The position numbers were made by a program, and so were the translations under genes. A DNA stretch of 28,302 bases. It comes from CAZRUM01 sp964603435 (lineage in GTDB: Bacteria; Patescibacteriota; Patescibacteriia; Magasanikbacterales; UBA922). This document shows, one piece after another, positions 8,386 through 14,733 of this stretch (its first letter is position 1; each line of letters begins with the position of its first letter). The notes under the pieces are model-generated. The model saw only the letters and a program-made list of their open reading frames with translations, searched no databases and was not told the origin of the DNA. The DNA is taken from positions 1-28,302 of the forward strand of contig CAZRUM010000011.1 in the NCBI GenBank assembly GCA_964603435.1, read 5' to 3'.

Positions 8386-9120
8386 ATGTCAGGACATTCA
8401 AAATGGAGTAAAATTAAAAATAAAAAAGGTACAACTGACGCTAAGCGGGGGAATTTGTTTACCAAGCTTGGTAAAGCTATCACTATTGTAGCCCAGCAAG
8501 GTGGAGGAGATCCAGAAATGAACTTTTCTCTTCGTATAGCTATAGAAAAGGCCAAAGGCGCCAATATGCCAAAAGACAATATAGAAAAGGCTGTAAAACG
8601 TGGGGCCGGTGAACTTAAAGATGGTGCACAGCTTCAAGAAGTGATGTATGAGGGTTTTGGTACCAAAGGTGTAGCTGTTATTGTCGAGTGTGTGACTGAT
8701 AATACTAATAGGACAATTTCTGAAGTGAAAAATGTTTTCAATAAAGCCGGTGGTTCTATGGGTGGGTCTGGCTCTGTTAGTTGGCAGTTTCAACACCTAG
8801 GAGTTGTTCATCTTGCAGAGGAAAATAAAGAAAAAGTAAGTAATAAGAAAGATGAGTTTGAGTTGGCTCTTATTGATGCTGGGGCAGATGATATTATTGA
8901 TAATGAAACAGATTTGGAAATTAGAGCTTCAATAGAAAATTTACAAAAAGTATTAGAAGCTGTACAAAAGTTTGAAATTGAACCAGATGAGTCTGGTCTA
9001 GAATGGGTTGCAAAAGAAACCATAGAACTTGATGAAGAAGGTAGTGCAAAAATGGAAAAATTATATGATGCTTTGGATGATCTAGAAGATGTGGATAATA
9101 TTTATACAAATGAAGCCTAA
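8386..9120 (+). CDS. yebC: YebC/TACO1 family protein
   Basis: The 244-residue product is a full-length YebC/PmpR family member. The family start MSGHSKWSKIKNKKG is intact, followed by DAKRGNLFTKLGKAI, MPKDNIEKAVKRG, the VMYEGFGTKGVAVIVECVTD strand and NRTISEVKNVFNKAGG with GSVSWQF. The family has been described as transcription regulators, and more recently as translation factors that help ribosomes through difficult peptides. The sequence here cannot distinguish these roles. The acidic C-terminal domain (about residues 130-244) is normal for the family. It is followed by ruvC, the usual neighbour. The start has no SD. Confidence 0.95.
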   Translation: MSGHSKWSKIKNKKGTTDAKRGNLFTKLGKAITIVAQQGGGDPEMNFSLRIAIEKAKGANMPKDNIEKAVKRGAGELKDGAQLQEVMYEGFGTKGVAVIVECVTDNTNRTISEVKNVFNKAGGSMGGSGSVSWQFQHLGVVHLAEENKEKVSNKKDEFELALIDAGADDIIDNETDLEIRASIENLQKVLEAVQKFEIEPDESGLEWVAKETIELDEEGSAKMEKLYDALDDLEDVDNIYTNEA

Positions 9121-9128
9121 GGCTTCGC

Positions 9129-9224
9129 AATTTTAAATTTAGAAATTTTGTAATTTCAAAACAATTTAAAATATTTAATTATTTAAAATTGTTTTCTAAA
9201 TTTATAATTCCAAAATTTAAAATT
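9129..9224. repeat. AT-rich imperfect palindrome before ruvC
   Basis: The right half read in reverse complement closely matches the left half: AATTTTAAATTT at both outer ends and AAAACAATTT flanking the centre. Together they make a palindrome of about 96 nt ending one base before the ruvC ATG. It is built from repeated aattttaaattt words. Confidence 0.6.
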
Positions 9225-9737
9225 ATGATTCAAAAAAATAATCGCGAGATAATCCTCGGCATAGATCCTGGCTATGGTAGGACTGGTTGGGGTGTGATAG
9301 AAAAAGTGGGTGGAAAGTGGGAGGTAGTTGATTGGGGTTGTGTGGAGACTAGTATGAAAGATTCATTTGTTGATAGACTGGTAGAGCTTTCAGAAGAACT
9401 GCAAAAGATTTTGAAAAAATATAAACCGACGCGTGTGGGAGTAGAGGAATTGTTTTTTGCCAAGAATGTAAAGACCGCTATGAAAGTTGCACAGGCAAGA
9501 GGTGTGATTTTACTTACTTTTATTCAAGCTGGTTTGCCAGTAGACGAGTTCAATCCTTTGCAAATAAAACAAGCTTTGACTGGTTATGGCAGGGCAGAAA
9601 AGGGTCAGGTAGAGCGTATGGTAAAGATGATTTTAAAAATAAGCAAAAAAATACGACCAGATGATGCCGCTGATGCTCTGGCTATTGCTATTACTTGCGC
9701 GGAATCATACAAGATGACACAAAAGATGAAGAAATAG
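9225..9737 (+). CDS. ruvC: Holliday junction resolvase RuvC
   Basis: RuvC cuts Holliday junctions during recombinational repair, working with RuvAB. The 170-residue product shows the RNase-H-like fold motifs: GIDPGYGRTGWGV (Asp 14), VEELFF with the second acidic residue, and DDAADALAIAI near the end with the last two catalytic Asp. The DNA-binding region with NPLQIKQALTGYGRAEKGQV is intact. A longer frame starts at 9189, but the 12 extra residues come from the AT-rich palindrome, so I place the start at 9225 (MIQKNNREI). No ruvA or ruvB is visible here, and a terminator follows directly. Confidence 0.95.
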   Translation: MIQKNNREIILGIDPGYGRTGWGVIEKVGGKWEVVDWGCVETSMKDSFVDRLVELSEELQKILKKYKPTRVGVEELFFAKNVKTAMKVAQARGVILLTFIQAGLPVDEFNPLQIKQALTGYGRAEKGQVERMVKMILKISKKIRPDDAADALAIAITCAESYKMTQKMKK

Positions 9738-9754
9738 TTTTTATAAATATATAT

Positions 9755-9783
9755 AAGCAAGGTTATTCAAGCCTTGCTTTTTT
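9755..9783 (+). terminator. Terminator after ruvC
   Basis: AAGCAAGG and CCTTGCTT form an 8-bp stem around a 9-nt loop followed by a T run. Confidence 0.85.
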
Positions 9784-9802
9784 GTTGGATTTATGTTTAA
9801 AT
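9774..9802 (+). promoter_or_regulatory. Weak candidate promoter of membrane kinase gene
   Basis: TTGCTT, a 17-base spacer and TTAAAT preceded by TGT (extended -10). It overlaps the ruvC terminator, and its predicted start near 9809 falls at the first SD-like GGAG, so this assignment is uncertain. Confidence 0.3.
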
Positions 9803-9816
9803 GCAGGGGAGAGAAA

Positions 9817-9855
9817 ATGACACACAGAGACGGTCTAAGGCCGAGGAGGATATAA
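9817..9855 (+). CDS. Possible 12-residue leader peptide coupled to downstream gene
   Basis: The ATG is preceded by AGGGGAG and encodes MTHRDGLRPRRI followed by TAA. The stop overlaps the next ATG as TAATG, the classical arrangement for termination-reinitiation. The AGGAGG of the downstream gene lies inside this frame. It could be a chance frame. Confidence 0.35.
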   Translation: MTHRDGLRPRRI

Positions 9856-10619
9856 TGGAAGAGTCTACAAAACCAGATCTCGGTTTGTGGCGTGCTCTAT
9901 GGCATTTTGTGTTGAACACTATGTCCTGGTTCCTGGTCCAAGTGGTTAGAATCTCGACCACTACGGGTTGGATTTTGTTTTCAGGTATCGGTGGATTTAT
10001 TATCTTTTTGGATATGGTCCGTATGCTTTCCAACAGAAAGCAGAAAGCCGATGGGAAAGGTTGGGGATGGCTCCATCCCAAGGCCTTCCAGTTTATTCTC
10101 AGGGTCGGAAAGGCTTTTGAGGATTCTGGCATTATTCGTAAGAAGGAACACGAATCTTTGTCAGCTGGAGCTATGAACATTGCTGGTATGGGGCTGGTTT
10201 GGATGTGTTTTTCTGATCAGCCTTGGATTGTTGCCAACGTACTACTCTGGTTAGGTTTGGGAGACCCTGCTGCACGCATCTTTAGTTTGCATTTTGGAGC
10301 TAAACCCAACAAGTGGTTGCTCCAGAAAAGTGTGATAGGGTGCACTTACTTTTTGGGTTTTGGTACGTTGGGCACCTTGCTTACGTGGATTTGCCATGTG
10401 CTTGGTGCCACTATCTACCCAGGAGTAGAAGTATTTGGCTTCACACTCATGCAAATGAGCCCGGGTATACTTTTTCTGGCTTTGGCGGCTGGATTGACCA
10501 TTGCCATGTTGGTGGAAGTATACTCAGAAGCTTTCGAGTCTCCAAAAAATTTCATTCACGGTTGGGACAACTTGCTCATCCCATTTGTGAGTGCGCTCGT
10601 TCTCGGACTTTTCGTTTAG
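9855..10619 (+). CDS. Integral membrane CTP-dependent lipid/polyprenol kinase-like protein
   Basis: The 254-residue product is mostly membrane-embedded, with hydrophobic segments near residues 17-55, 104-136, 158-186, 200-222 and 238-254. It has the motif pattern of the dolichol kinase / phytol kinase / CTP-dependent diacylglycerol kinase superfamily: WRALWH near the N terminus, LGDPAARIFSLHFG (135-148), KSVIG (158-162) and an acidic E221/E225 stretch before WDNLLIP (237-243). Such enzymes phosphorylate lipid alcohols; the substrate here cannot be told. I choose the ATG at 9855 because AGGAGG lies 5 bases before it. An in-frame ATG at 9801 would add a charged, unlikely N terminus. GC is about 45% by hand count of 10081-10140, above its neighbours. 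Confidence 0.72.
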   Translation: MEESTKPDLGLWRALWHFVLNTMSWFLVQVVRISTTTGWILFSGIGGFIIFLDMVRMLSNRKQKADGKGWGWLHPKAFQFILRVGKAFEDSGIIRKKEHESLSAGAMNIAGMGLVWMCFSDQPWIVANVLLWLGLGDPAARIFSLHFGAKPNKWLLQKSVIGCTYFLGFGTLGTLLTWICHVLGATIYPGVEVFGFTLMQMSPGILFLALAAGLTIAMLVEVYSEAFESPKNFIHGWDNLLIPFVSALVLGLFV

Positions 10620-10627
10620 GAGGTACA

Positions 10628-10697
10628 CAGCGCCACCCCTTGGTCTCTAGACCTTGGGGTGCGCTGGAAAGGATAAGCCTAATAAGGGCTTTTTTTA
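10628..10697 (+). terminator. GC-rich hairpin plus terminator after membrane kinase gene
   Basis: Bases 10628-10666 form a strong hairpin (CAGCGC/GCGCTG, CACCCC/GGGGTG with one bulged C, inner GGTC/GACC). A second short stem AAGCC/GGCTT at 10675-10691 is followed by a T run and serves as the intrinsic terminator. Confidence 0.75.
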
Positions 10698-10711
10698 ATA
10701 TATAAAATAAT

Positions 10712-10745
10712 AAAATACAGAATTGTCTGTAATTCTGTATTTTTT
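10712..10745 (+). terminator. Second AT-rich terminator before gap
   Basis: A perfect 13-bp stem (AAAATACAGAATT and its reverse complement) with a 6-nt loop runs into a T tract. Its AT-rich style matches the core-gene terminators. Confidence 0.8.
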
Positions 10746-10782
10746 GTATTCTGTATCTATGTATGATTCTTATATTTCTAAC

Positions 10783-10811
10783 TTGTCCTACTCTAATAAA
10801 TACGCTATAAT
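10783..10811 (+). promoter_or_regulatory. Promoter of gap-pgk
   Basis: TTGTCC, a 17-base spacer and a perfect TATAAT, giving a leader of about 32 nt with no SD. Confidence 0.75.
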
Positions 10812-10849
10812 ATCAATACTTAAATCATAAATTTTAACCATATAAAAAT

Positions 10850-11854
10850 ATGACAAAAGTCGCAATTAACGGGTTTGGGAGAATTGGACGTCACGCTCTA
10901 AAAGTAGCTTGGGACAAAGAAGATTTAGAAATCGTGGCTATCAATGATCTAACTGACAATGCATCTTTGGCACATTTGCTAAAGTATGATACAGCTTATC
11001 CAGCTTGGGAACATGAGATTTCTCATGATGAAGAACATATTATAATTGACGGTAAAAAGGTTAAAGCCTTTGCAGAAAAAGATCCAACAAAATTACCTTG
11101 GGGTGATCTAGAAGTGGATGTAGTCATGGAATGTACTGGTTTTTTTCGTGATAAAGAAAAAGCTGGTATGCATCTGACTGCTGGAGCCAAAAAAGTTGTT
11201 TTGTCAGCTCCTGGCAAAGGAGAAGGTATCAAGACTTATGTTCGTGGTCTAAACTGTGGTAGCTACAAAGACGGTCAGGAAGATATTATTGATAATGCTA
11301 GCTGTACGACAAATTGTACAGCGCCTGTGATGCGTGTGTTGGAAGATTCTTTTGGAATTGACAAAGCTATACTTACTACAATTCATTCCTATACTTCTGA
11401 CCAAAATCTTCAAGATGGTCCCCACAAAGACCTTCGTCGTGCCAGAGCGGCAGCTCAAAATATGGTACCAACTTCTACGGGAGCTGCAGTGGCTACTGCC
11501 AAAGTTGTACCAGAACTCGAAGGTAAATTTGATGGTCTTTGTGTGCGTGTCCCAACCATCACTGTTTCCCTAGTAGATTTTTCTATAGTTCTCAAAAAAG
11601 ATGCGACAGTAGAAGAAGTAAATAATGTCTTACGTGAAGCTAGTGAGTCCAATCTAAAAGGAATTTTGGCTGTGACTGATGAGCCGTTGGTATCGTCTGA
11701 TTTTATTGGCAATCCATATTCTTCCATTGCTGATCTTGGGATGACAAAAGTTGTCGGTGGAAACTTAGTGAAAATTATTTCTTGGTATGATAATGAATGG
11801 GGCTATGCAAATAGACTTGTGGAAATGGTGCAGATTGTTGGGAAACAGGTGTAA
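10850..11854 (+). CDS. gap: Glyceraldehyde-3-phosphate dehydrogenase
   Basis: This enzyme oxidises glyceraldehyde-3-phosphate to 1,3-bisphosphoglycerate with NAD(P). The 334-residue product has the Rossmann start VAINGFGRIGRHAL. The catalytic Cys 152 lies in ASCTTNCTAPV and His 179 in ILTTIHSYT. The phosphate-binding PTSTGAA and the C-terminal SWYDNEWGYANRLVEM are intact. The acidic residue in AINDLTD after the second strand suggests use of NAD, by general knowledge of the family. It is first in a two-gene unit with pgk, 11 bases upstream. The start has no SD, and a good promoter lies about 40 bases upstream. Confidence 0.98.
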   Translation: MTKVAINGFGRIGRHALKVAWDKEDLEIVAINDLTDNASLAHLLKYDTAYPAWEHEISHDEEHIIIDGKKVKAFAEKDPTKLPWGDLEVDVVMECTGFFRDKEKAGMHLTAGAKKVVLSAPGKGEGIKTYVRGLNCGSYKDGQEDIIDNASCTTNCTAPVMRVLEDSFGIDKAILTTIHSYTSDQNLQDGPHKDLRRARAAAQNMVPTSTGAAVATAKVVPELEGKFDGLCVRVPTITVSLVDFSIVLKKDATVEEVNNVLREASESNLKGILAVTDEPLVSSDFIGNPYSSIADLGMTKVVGGNLVKIISWYDNEWGYANRLVEMVQIVGKQV

Positions 11855-11865
11855 AATTAATTTTT

Positions 11866-13083
11866 ATGAAGATAAAAACCATAAAACAACTTCGTAATCT
11901 AGAAAATAAACACGTGTTGGTACGGGTAGATTTTAATGTGCCTATAAAACGAAAGAAAGTTTTGGACGACACCCGTCTACATGCGTCTATTCCTACTATC
12001 GAATATCTGATTAGTAAAAAAGCTAAGGTAATAATACTAACTCACGTTGGTCGTCCAGAGGGAAAAGTTGTGGCTGGTTTGAAAGTCGATCCAATCGTAG
12101 AAGAACTATCAAAATTATTAAAAAGAAAAGTGAAGAAAATAGAAACTGGAAATTTCAAATTGAATGATAAAAAGAAACTAGAAATTGTTAAAAATATAGA
12201 AAAGATGAGACCGGGACAAGTGGTGATGATGGATAATATTAGATTTTCTCCAGATGAGAAAAAAGACACAGGAACCTTGTCTCAAGAACTTGCGAATTTG
12301 GCAGATTATTTTGTCTTGGATGGTTTTGCAGTAGCACATAGACCGTCAGCCTCAGTTGTGGGTGTGGCAAAATATTTACCGACCTATGCTGGTTTGCTGT
12401 TAGAACAAGAAATAAAGGGTTTGGAAAAAGTGACAGAAAAATATAAGAAACCCTATGTAGCCATAATTGGCGGAGCAAAGACTGAAACCAAGATTCCAGT
12501 TATTAAGTCTTTATTGAAAAAGGCAGATTATATTTTGATTGGTGGGGGAATATTTAATACTTATTTGGCTGCTAAAGGTGTTAAAGTTGGTAAGTCATTA
12601 GTTGATAAGAATTTCAAAAAAGAAGCATTGGAATATTGTAAAAAAAGAAAAGTTATTTTACCTGTGGATTTTATAGTCGGGGACATGGAGGGTAAGAAAT
12701 TTAGAGTGGTAGCTATGCCCAAAGGAAAAGGATTCCTCTCTTCGTTCGGGATTAAACCTGCCGAAGCAATTTTGGATTGTGGTCCAGAGACGATTAGGCT
12801 TTATGCTAAATATATTAAAAAAGCTCAGACTTTGGTGTGGAATGGTGCGATGGGGTATTTTGAACAAAAACCTTATGACGTTGGCACTCTTTCTATTGCG
12901 CGTCTAGTCGCCAGTCGCTCCAAAGGAAAAGCCTATGGTGTGATCGGTGGGGGCGAGACTTTGCAGTCTATGGATATGGTTGGTATGAATGAATATGTTG
13001 ATCTTATTTCTACTGGTGGTGGTGCAATGTTAGAATTTCTTGGTGGAAAAGAATTGCCTGGTGTTGAAGTAGTAAAAAAATAA
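11866..13083 (+). CDS. pgk: Phosphoglycerate kinase
   Basis: This enzyme transfers the phosphate of 1,3-bisphosphoglycerate to ADP, the first ATP-yielding step of lower glycolysis. The 405-residue product has RVDFNVPI at the N terminus with the substrate-binding DTRLHASIPTIEYL and LTHVGRPEG. AIIGGAKTETKIPVI and IGGGIFNTYLAAKG form the hinge and nucleotide domain. GPETIRLYAK, LVWNGAMGYFE and the C-terminal ISTGGGAMLEFLGGKELPG complete it. The usual GGGDSA phosphate loop is GGGETLQ here, a variant seen in some lineages. It follows gap by 11 bases in the same unit, starts without SD and ends at a clear terminator. Confidence 0.97.
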   Translation: MKIKTIKQLRNLENKHVLVRVDFNVPIKRKKVLDDTRLHASIPTIEYLISKKAKVIILTHVGRPEGKVVAGLKVDPIVEELSKLLKRKVKKIETGNFKLNDKKKLEIVKNIEKMRPGQVVMMDNIRFSPDEKKDTGTLSQELANLADYFVLDGFAVAHRPSASVVGVAKYLPTYAGLLLEQEIKGLEKVTEKYKKPYVAIIGGAKTETKIPVIKSLLKKADYILIGGGIFNTYLAAKGVKVGKSLVDKNFKKEALEYCKKRKVILPVDFIVGDMEGKKFRVVAMPKGKGFLSSFGIKPAEAILDCGPETIRLYAKYIKKAQTLVWNGAMGYFEQKPYDVGTLSIARLVASRSKGKAYGVIGGGETLQSMDMVGMNEYVDLISTGGGAMLEFLGGKELPGVEVVKK

Positions 13084-13103
13084 TTAACATTTTATAAACA
13101 GTT

Positions 13104-13129
13104 AAGCCTTTACTTGGTAGAGGCTTTTT
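13104..13129 (+). terminator. Terminator after pgk
   Basis: AAGCCTTTA pairs with TAGAGGCTT (one G-T pair) around a 5-nt loop, followed by T runs. Confidence 0.8.
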
Positions 13130-13137
13130 GTTTTTTG

Positions 13138-13146
13138 TGGTATAAT
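13138..13146 (+). promoter_or_regulatory. Extended -10 promoter for SIMPL gene
   Basis: TGG directly followed by a perfect TATAAT (13141-13146) matches an extended -10. No convincing -35 is seen at the usual distance. Confidence 0.5.
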
Positions 13147-13152
13147 AGTATT

Positions 13153-13170
13153 AGTTCATAAAGTTCATAA
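13153..13170 (+). repeat. Short direct repeat in the SIMPL leader
   Basis: AGTTCATAA occurs twice back to back. Related words (ACTTTATAAC and similar) in inverted orientation follow up to about 13217, so the whole leader is built from one AT-rich word. Confidence 0.55.
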
Positions 13171-13224
13171 AGTGTGGATTGGACTTTACAAACTTTTTAA
13201 CTTTATAACTTTTAACTAAAGTGT

Positions 13225-14061
13225 ATGTCTGTCAAAAAAAAGGTGGGGAAAGTTTCTTCTCCAAAAACTCAGCAGGAACAATGTCAATTGTTCAACTGCG
13301 TCTGCCATGACTTTGGTCGCAGAATTTTGTGGACCCTGTTTGGTATTTTAATCGCTTACTGTGTAGTCTTGCTTGGTACAATGATTCGTAACAACTTGCA
13401 AGAATATTATTTTATAGGTCAAGCTGATAAAATGGAACGCGTCATCACAGTTGATGGCGTGGGCGAAGTCACTGCCAAACCAGACGTAGCTATGACTACT
13501 ATGGGAATGGTAGCTGAGGGTGTTACAGTGCTCGAAGCTCAACAACAAAATACCTCTGTCATGAATGAATTAATTTTCCGTTTGAAAGGTTTGGAAATTG
13601 CTGAAGATGATATCCAAACAGCTAATTACAATATTTATCCTCGTTATGATTATAACGATGATGATGGTAGAACCCTTGAGGGTTATGAAGTTCGTCAAAA
13701 TGTAAGCGTAAAGATTCGTGATCTAGAAATTGCTAACGAAGTGTTAGCTCTAGCTGGAGAAGTGGGGGCAAACAATGTTAGTGGTTTGCAATTCACAATT
13801 GATGATGATGAGGTGTACAAGACAGAAGCTCGCGAAAAAGCTCTAGAACAAGTCTCCGAGAAAGCTCGTGCCTTGTCTCGATCTCTTGGGGTGCGTCTTG
13901 TTAGTATAGTTTCTTATGATGAATATACTGGTGGGCAAGATCCTTATCCATACAAATCTTATGCTGAATCTGCCTATGGACTTGGTGGTAGTATGCCAGA
14001 TGTAGAAGCTGGGAGTATGGATGTCGTAATGAATGTTCATGTGACATTTGAGATAAGATAA
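13225..14061 (+). CDS. SIMPL (DUF541) domain protein, membrane-anchored
   Basis: The 278-residue product has a charged N-terminal tail of about 32 residues. One transmembrane helix follows (about 33-54, ILWTLFGILIAYCVVLLG), then an extracytoplasmic SIMPL domain from ITVDGVGEVTAKPDVAMTTMGM to the end. The domain shows the usual elements: the VxGxGxVxAxPD start, NYNIYPRYDY and EGYEVRQNVSVKIRDL. NNVSGLQFTIDDDE, then EAREKALEQVSEKARALSRSLGV, complete it. Members have unclear roles at the cell envelope. The N-terminal tail has three Cys (residues 20, 25 and 27), which is unusual. It is monocistronic, with its own promoter and terminator, and starts without SD. Confidence 0.88.
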   Translation: MSVKKKVGKVSSPKTQQEQCQLFNCVCHDFGRRILWTLFGILIAYCVVLLGTMIRNNLQEYYFIGQADKMERVITVDGVGEVTAKPDVAMTTMGMVAEGVTVLEAQQQNTSVMNELIFRLKGLEIAEDDIQTANYNIYPRYDYNDDDGRTLEGYEVRQNVSVKIRDLEIANEVLALAGEVGANNVSGLQFTIDDDEVYKTEAREKALEQVSEKARALSRSLGVRLVSIVSYDEYTGGQDPYPYKSYAESAYGLGGSMPDVEAGSMDVVMNVHVTFEIR

Positions 14062-14080
14062 ACAAGAAAATAAATTAATA

Positions 14081-14108
14081 AAAACCCGTCAAATAGACGG
14101 GTTTTTTT
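14081..14108 (+). terminator. Terminator after SIMPL gene
   Basis: AAAACCCGTC and GACGGGTTTT form a 10-bp stem with a 5-nt loop and a T run. Confidence 0.9.
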
Positions 14109-14109
14109 G

Positions 14110-14138
14110 TTGACTTTTTTTAGTTTTTGTGGTTAGAT
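14110..14138 (+). promoter_or_regulatory. Promoter of the 14171-14437 gene
   Basis: TTGACT, a 17-base spacer and TTAGAT preceded by TGG (extended -10). The predicted start lies about 26 bases before the ATG. Confidence 0.5.
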
Positions 14139-14170
14139 ATAGGTAGTTGTTTTAGGAGAGGAGTAACCCT

Positions 14171-14437
14171 ATGAACGAGATGGTGGATCCAGCCAAAAGG
14201 AACCGTGAGGGTTTCAAGAGGCTGGACCGGATGGATCTCTTGCCTATTTCTAAAGGGCAAGAAGATTGGGAGAACTATCTGAAGAGGGTTCAGGTCAAGA
14301 TTCCTACCTTTACCGAAGATCACCTTTTCGGTATTATGGATCAGGCCGCGGCTGACGAGTTTGTCGAGGTGTCTGTACTCGAAAGACAGACATACTACAG
14401 ACTTGTAAAGAGTCCTCCTCAAGACGAGACAACTTAA
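14171..14437 (+). CDS. Hypothetical 88-residue soluble protein
   Basis: I do not recognise a family. The product is charged, has no membrane segment or signal, and is rich in Asp, Glu, Arg and Lys. Helices are likely around residues 8-20 and 30-42 (QEDWENYLKRVQVK). FTEDHLFGIMDQAAADEFVEVSVLE in the second half is amphipathic, and an ETYYRL-like strand lies near the end. GC is about 47% by hand count of 14221-14280. A strong SD, AGGAG at 14159-14163, lies 7 bases before the ATG, unlike the AT-rich neighbours. It sits alone between two terminators, with its own promoter and a 3' GC-rich inverted region (14441-14471). The strong SD and codon use make it a real gene. Confidence 0.7.
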   Translation: MNEMVDPAKRNREGFKRLDRMDLLPISKGQEDWENYLKRVQVKIPTFTEDHLFGIMDQAAADEFVEVSVLERQTYYRLVKSPPQDETT

Positions 14438-14476
14438 GGAGTGCCGGACTGGAGGGGGAATCGGCTGGCACAAAAG

Positions 14477-14500
14477 AACATCAGAATATGGTGTTTTTTT
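14477..14500 (+). terminator. Terminator after the small ORF
   Basis: AACATC and GGTGTT form a 6-bp stem with one T-G pair and a 7-nt loop, followed by seven T counting from the stem end. Confidence 0.6.
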
Positions 14501-14516
14501 GTTTGAGGTATTTTTA

Positions 14517-14545
14517 TTGACAAAGCATTATAAATATAGTATGAT
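14517..14545 (+). promoter_or_regulatory. Promoter of the ileS T-box transcript
   Basis: A perfect TTGACA, a 17-base spacer and TATGAT, with the predicted start near 14552 immediately before the T-box element. Confidence 0.85.
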
Positions 14546-14560
14546 TTATCTATCAATTAT

Positions 14561-14708
14561 AAAAGCTGTGATCCGCTATCAACGGGGAGCTGAGAGAAGA
14601 ACCTTGTTGGCTAGAACTCTCTGGGTAAGCCCATAATAGCTGTAATGAAGCACCAAAGCGGGGTGGTACCGTCTCAAAAGAGACCCCTGCATTATGTGGT
14701 GTTTTTTT
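14561..14708 (+). promoter_or_regulatory. T-box riboswitch (Ile specifier) upstream of ileS
   Basis: The T-box core GGGGTGGTACCG lies at 14660-14671. Around it an antiterminator folds as expected: GCGGGG (14658-14663) pairs with CCCTGC (14685-14690), a 7-nt bulge TGGTACC follows, and GTCTC pairs with GAGAC around AAAA. The bulge UGGU would pair with the ACCA end of tRNA-Ile. An ATC isoleucine codon at 14571-14573 (GTGATCC) is a good specifier candidate. An outer AGCACCA/TGGTGTT helix (14649-14655 with 14697-14703) runs into a T tract and looks like the terminator side. Uncharged tRNA-Ile should favour read-through into ileS. The stem I fold is not certain. Confidence 0.9.
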
Positions 14709-14733
14709 ATTTTAAAATTTTAAATTTATATAT

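Noticed and set aside
9801..9854. Upstream ATG of the membrane kinase at 9801
   Set aside because: No SD precedes it and it adds a charged stretch; AGGAGG sits at the right distance before 9855.
10313..10705. 130-residue frame overlapping the membrane kinase gene
   Set aside because: It lies almost wholly inside the kinase in another frame, has no SD, and runs through the 3' hairpin and terminator.
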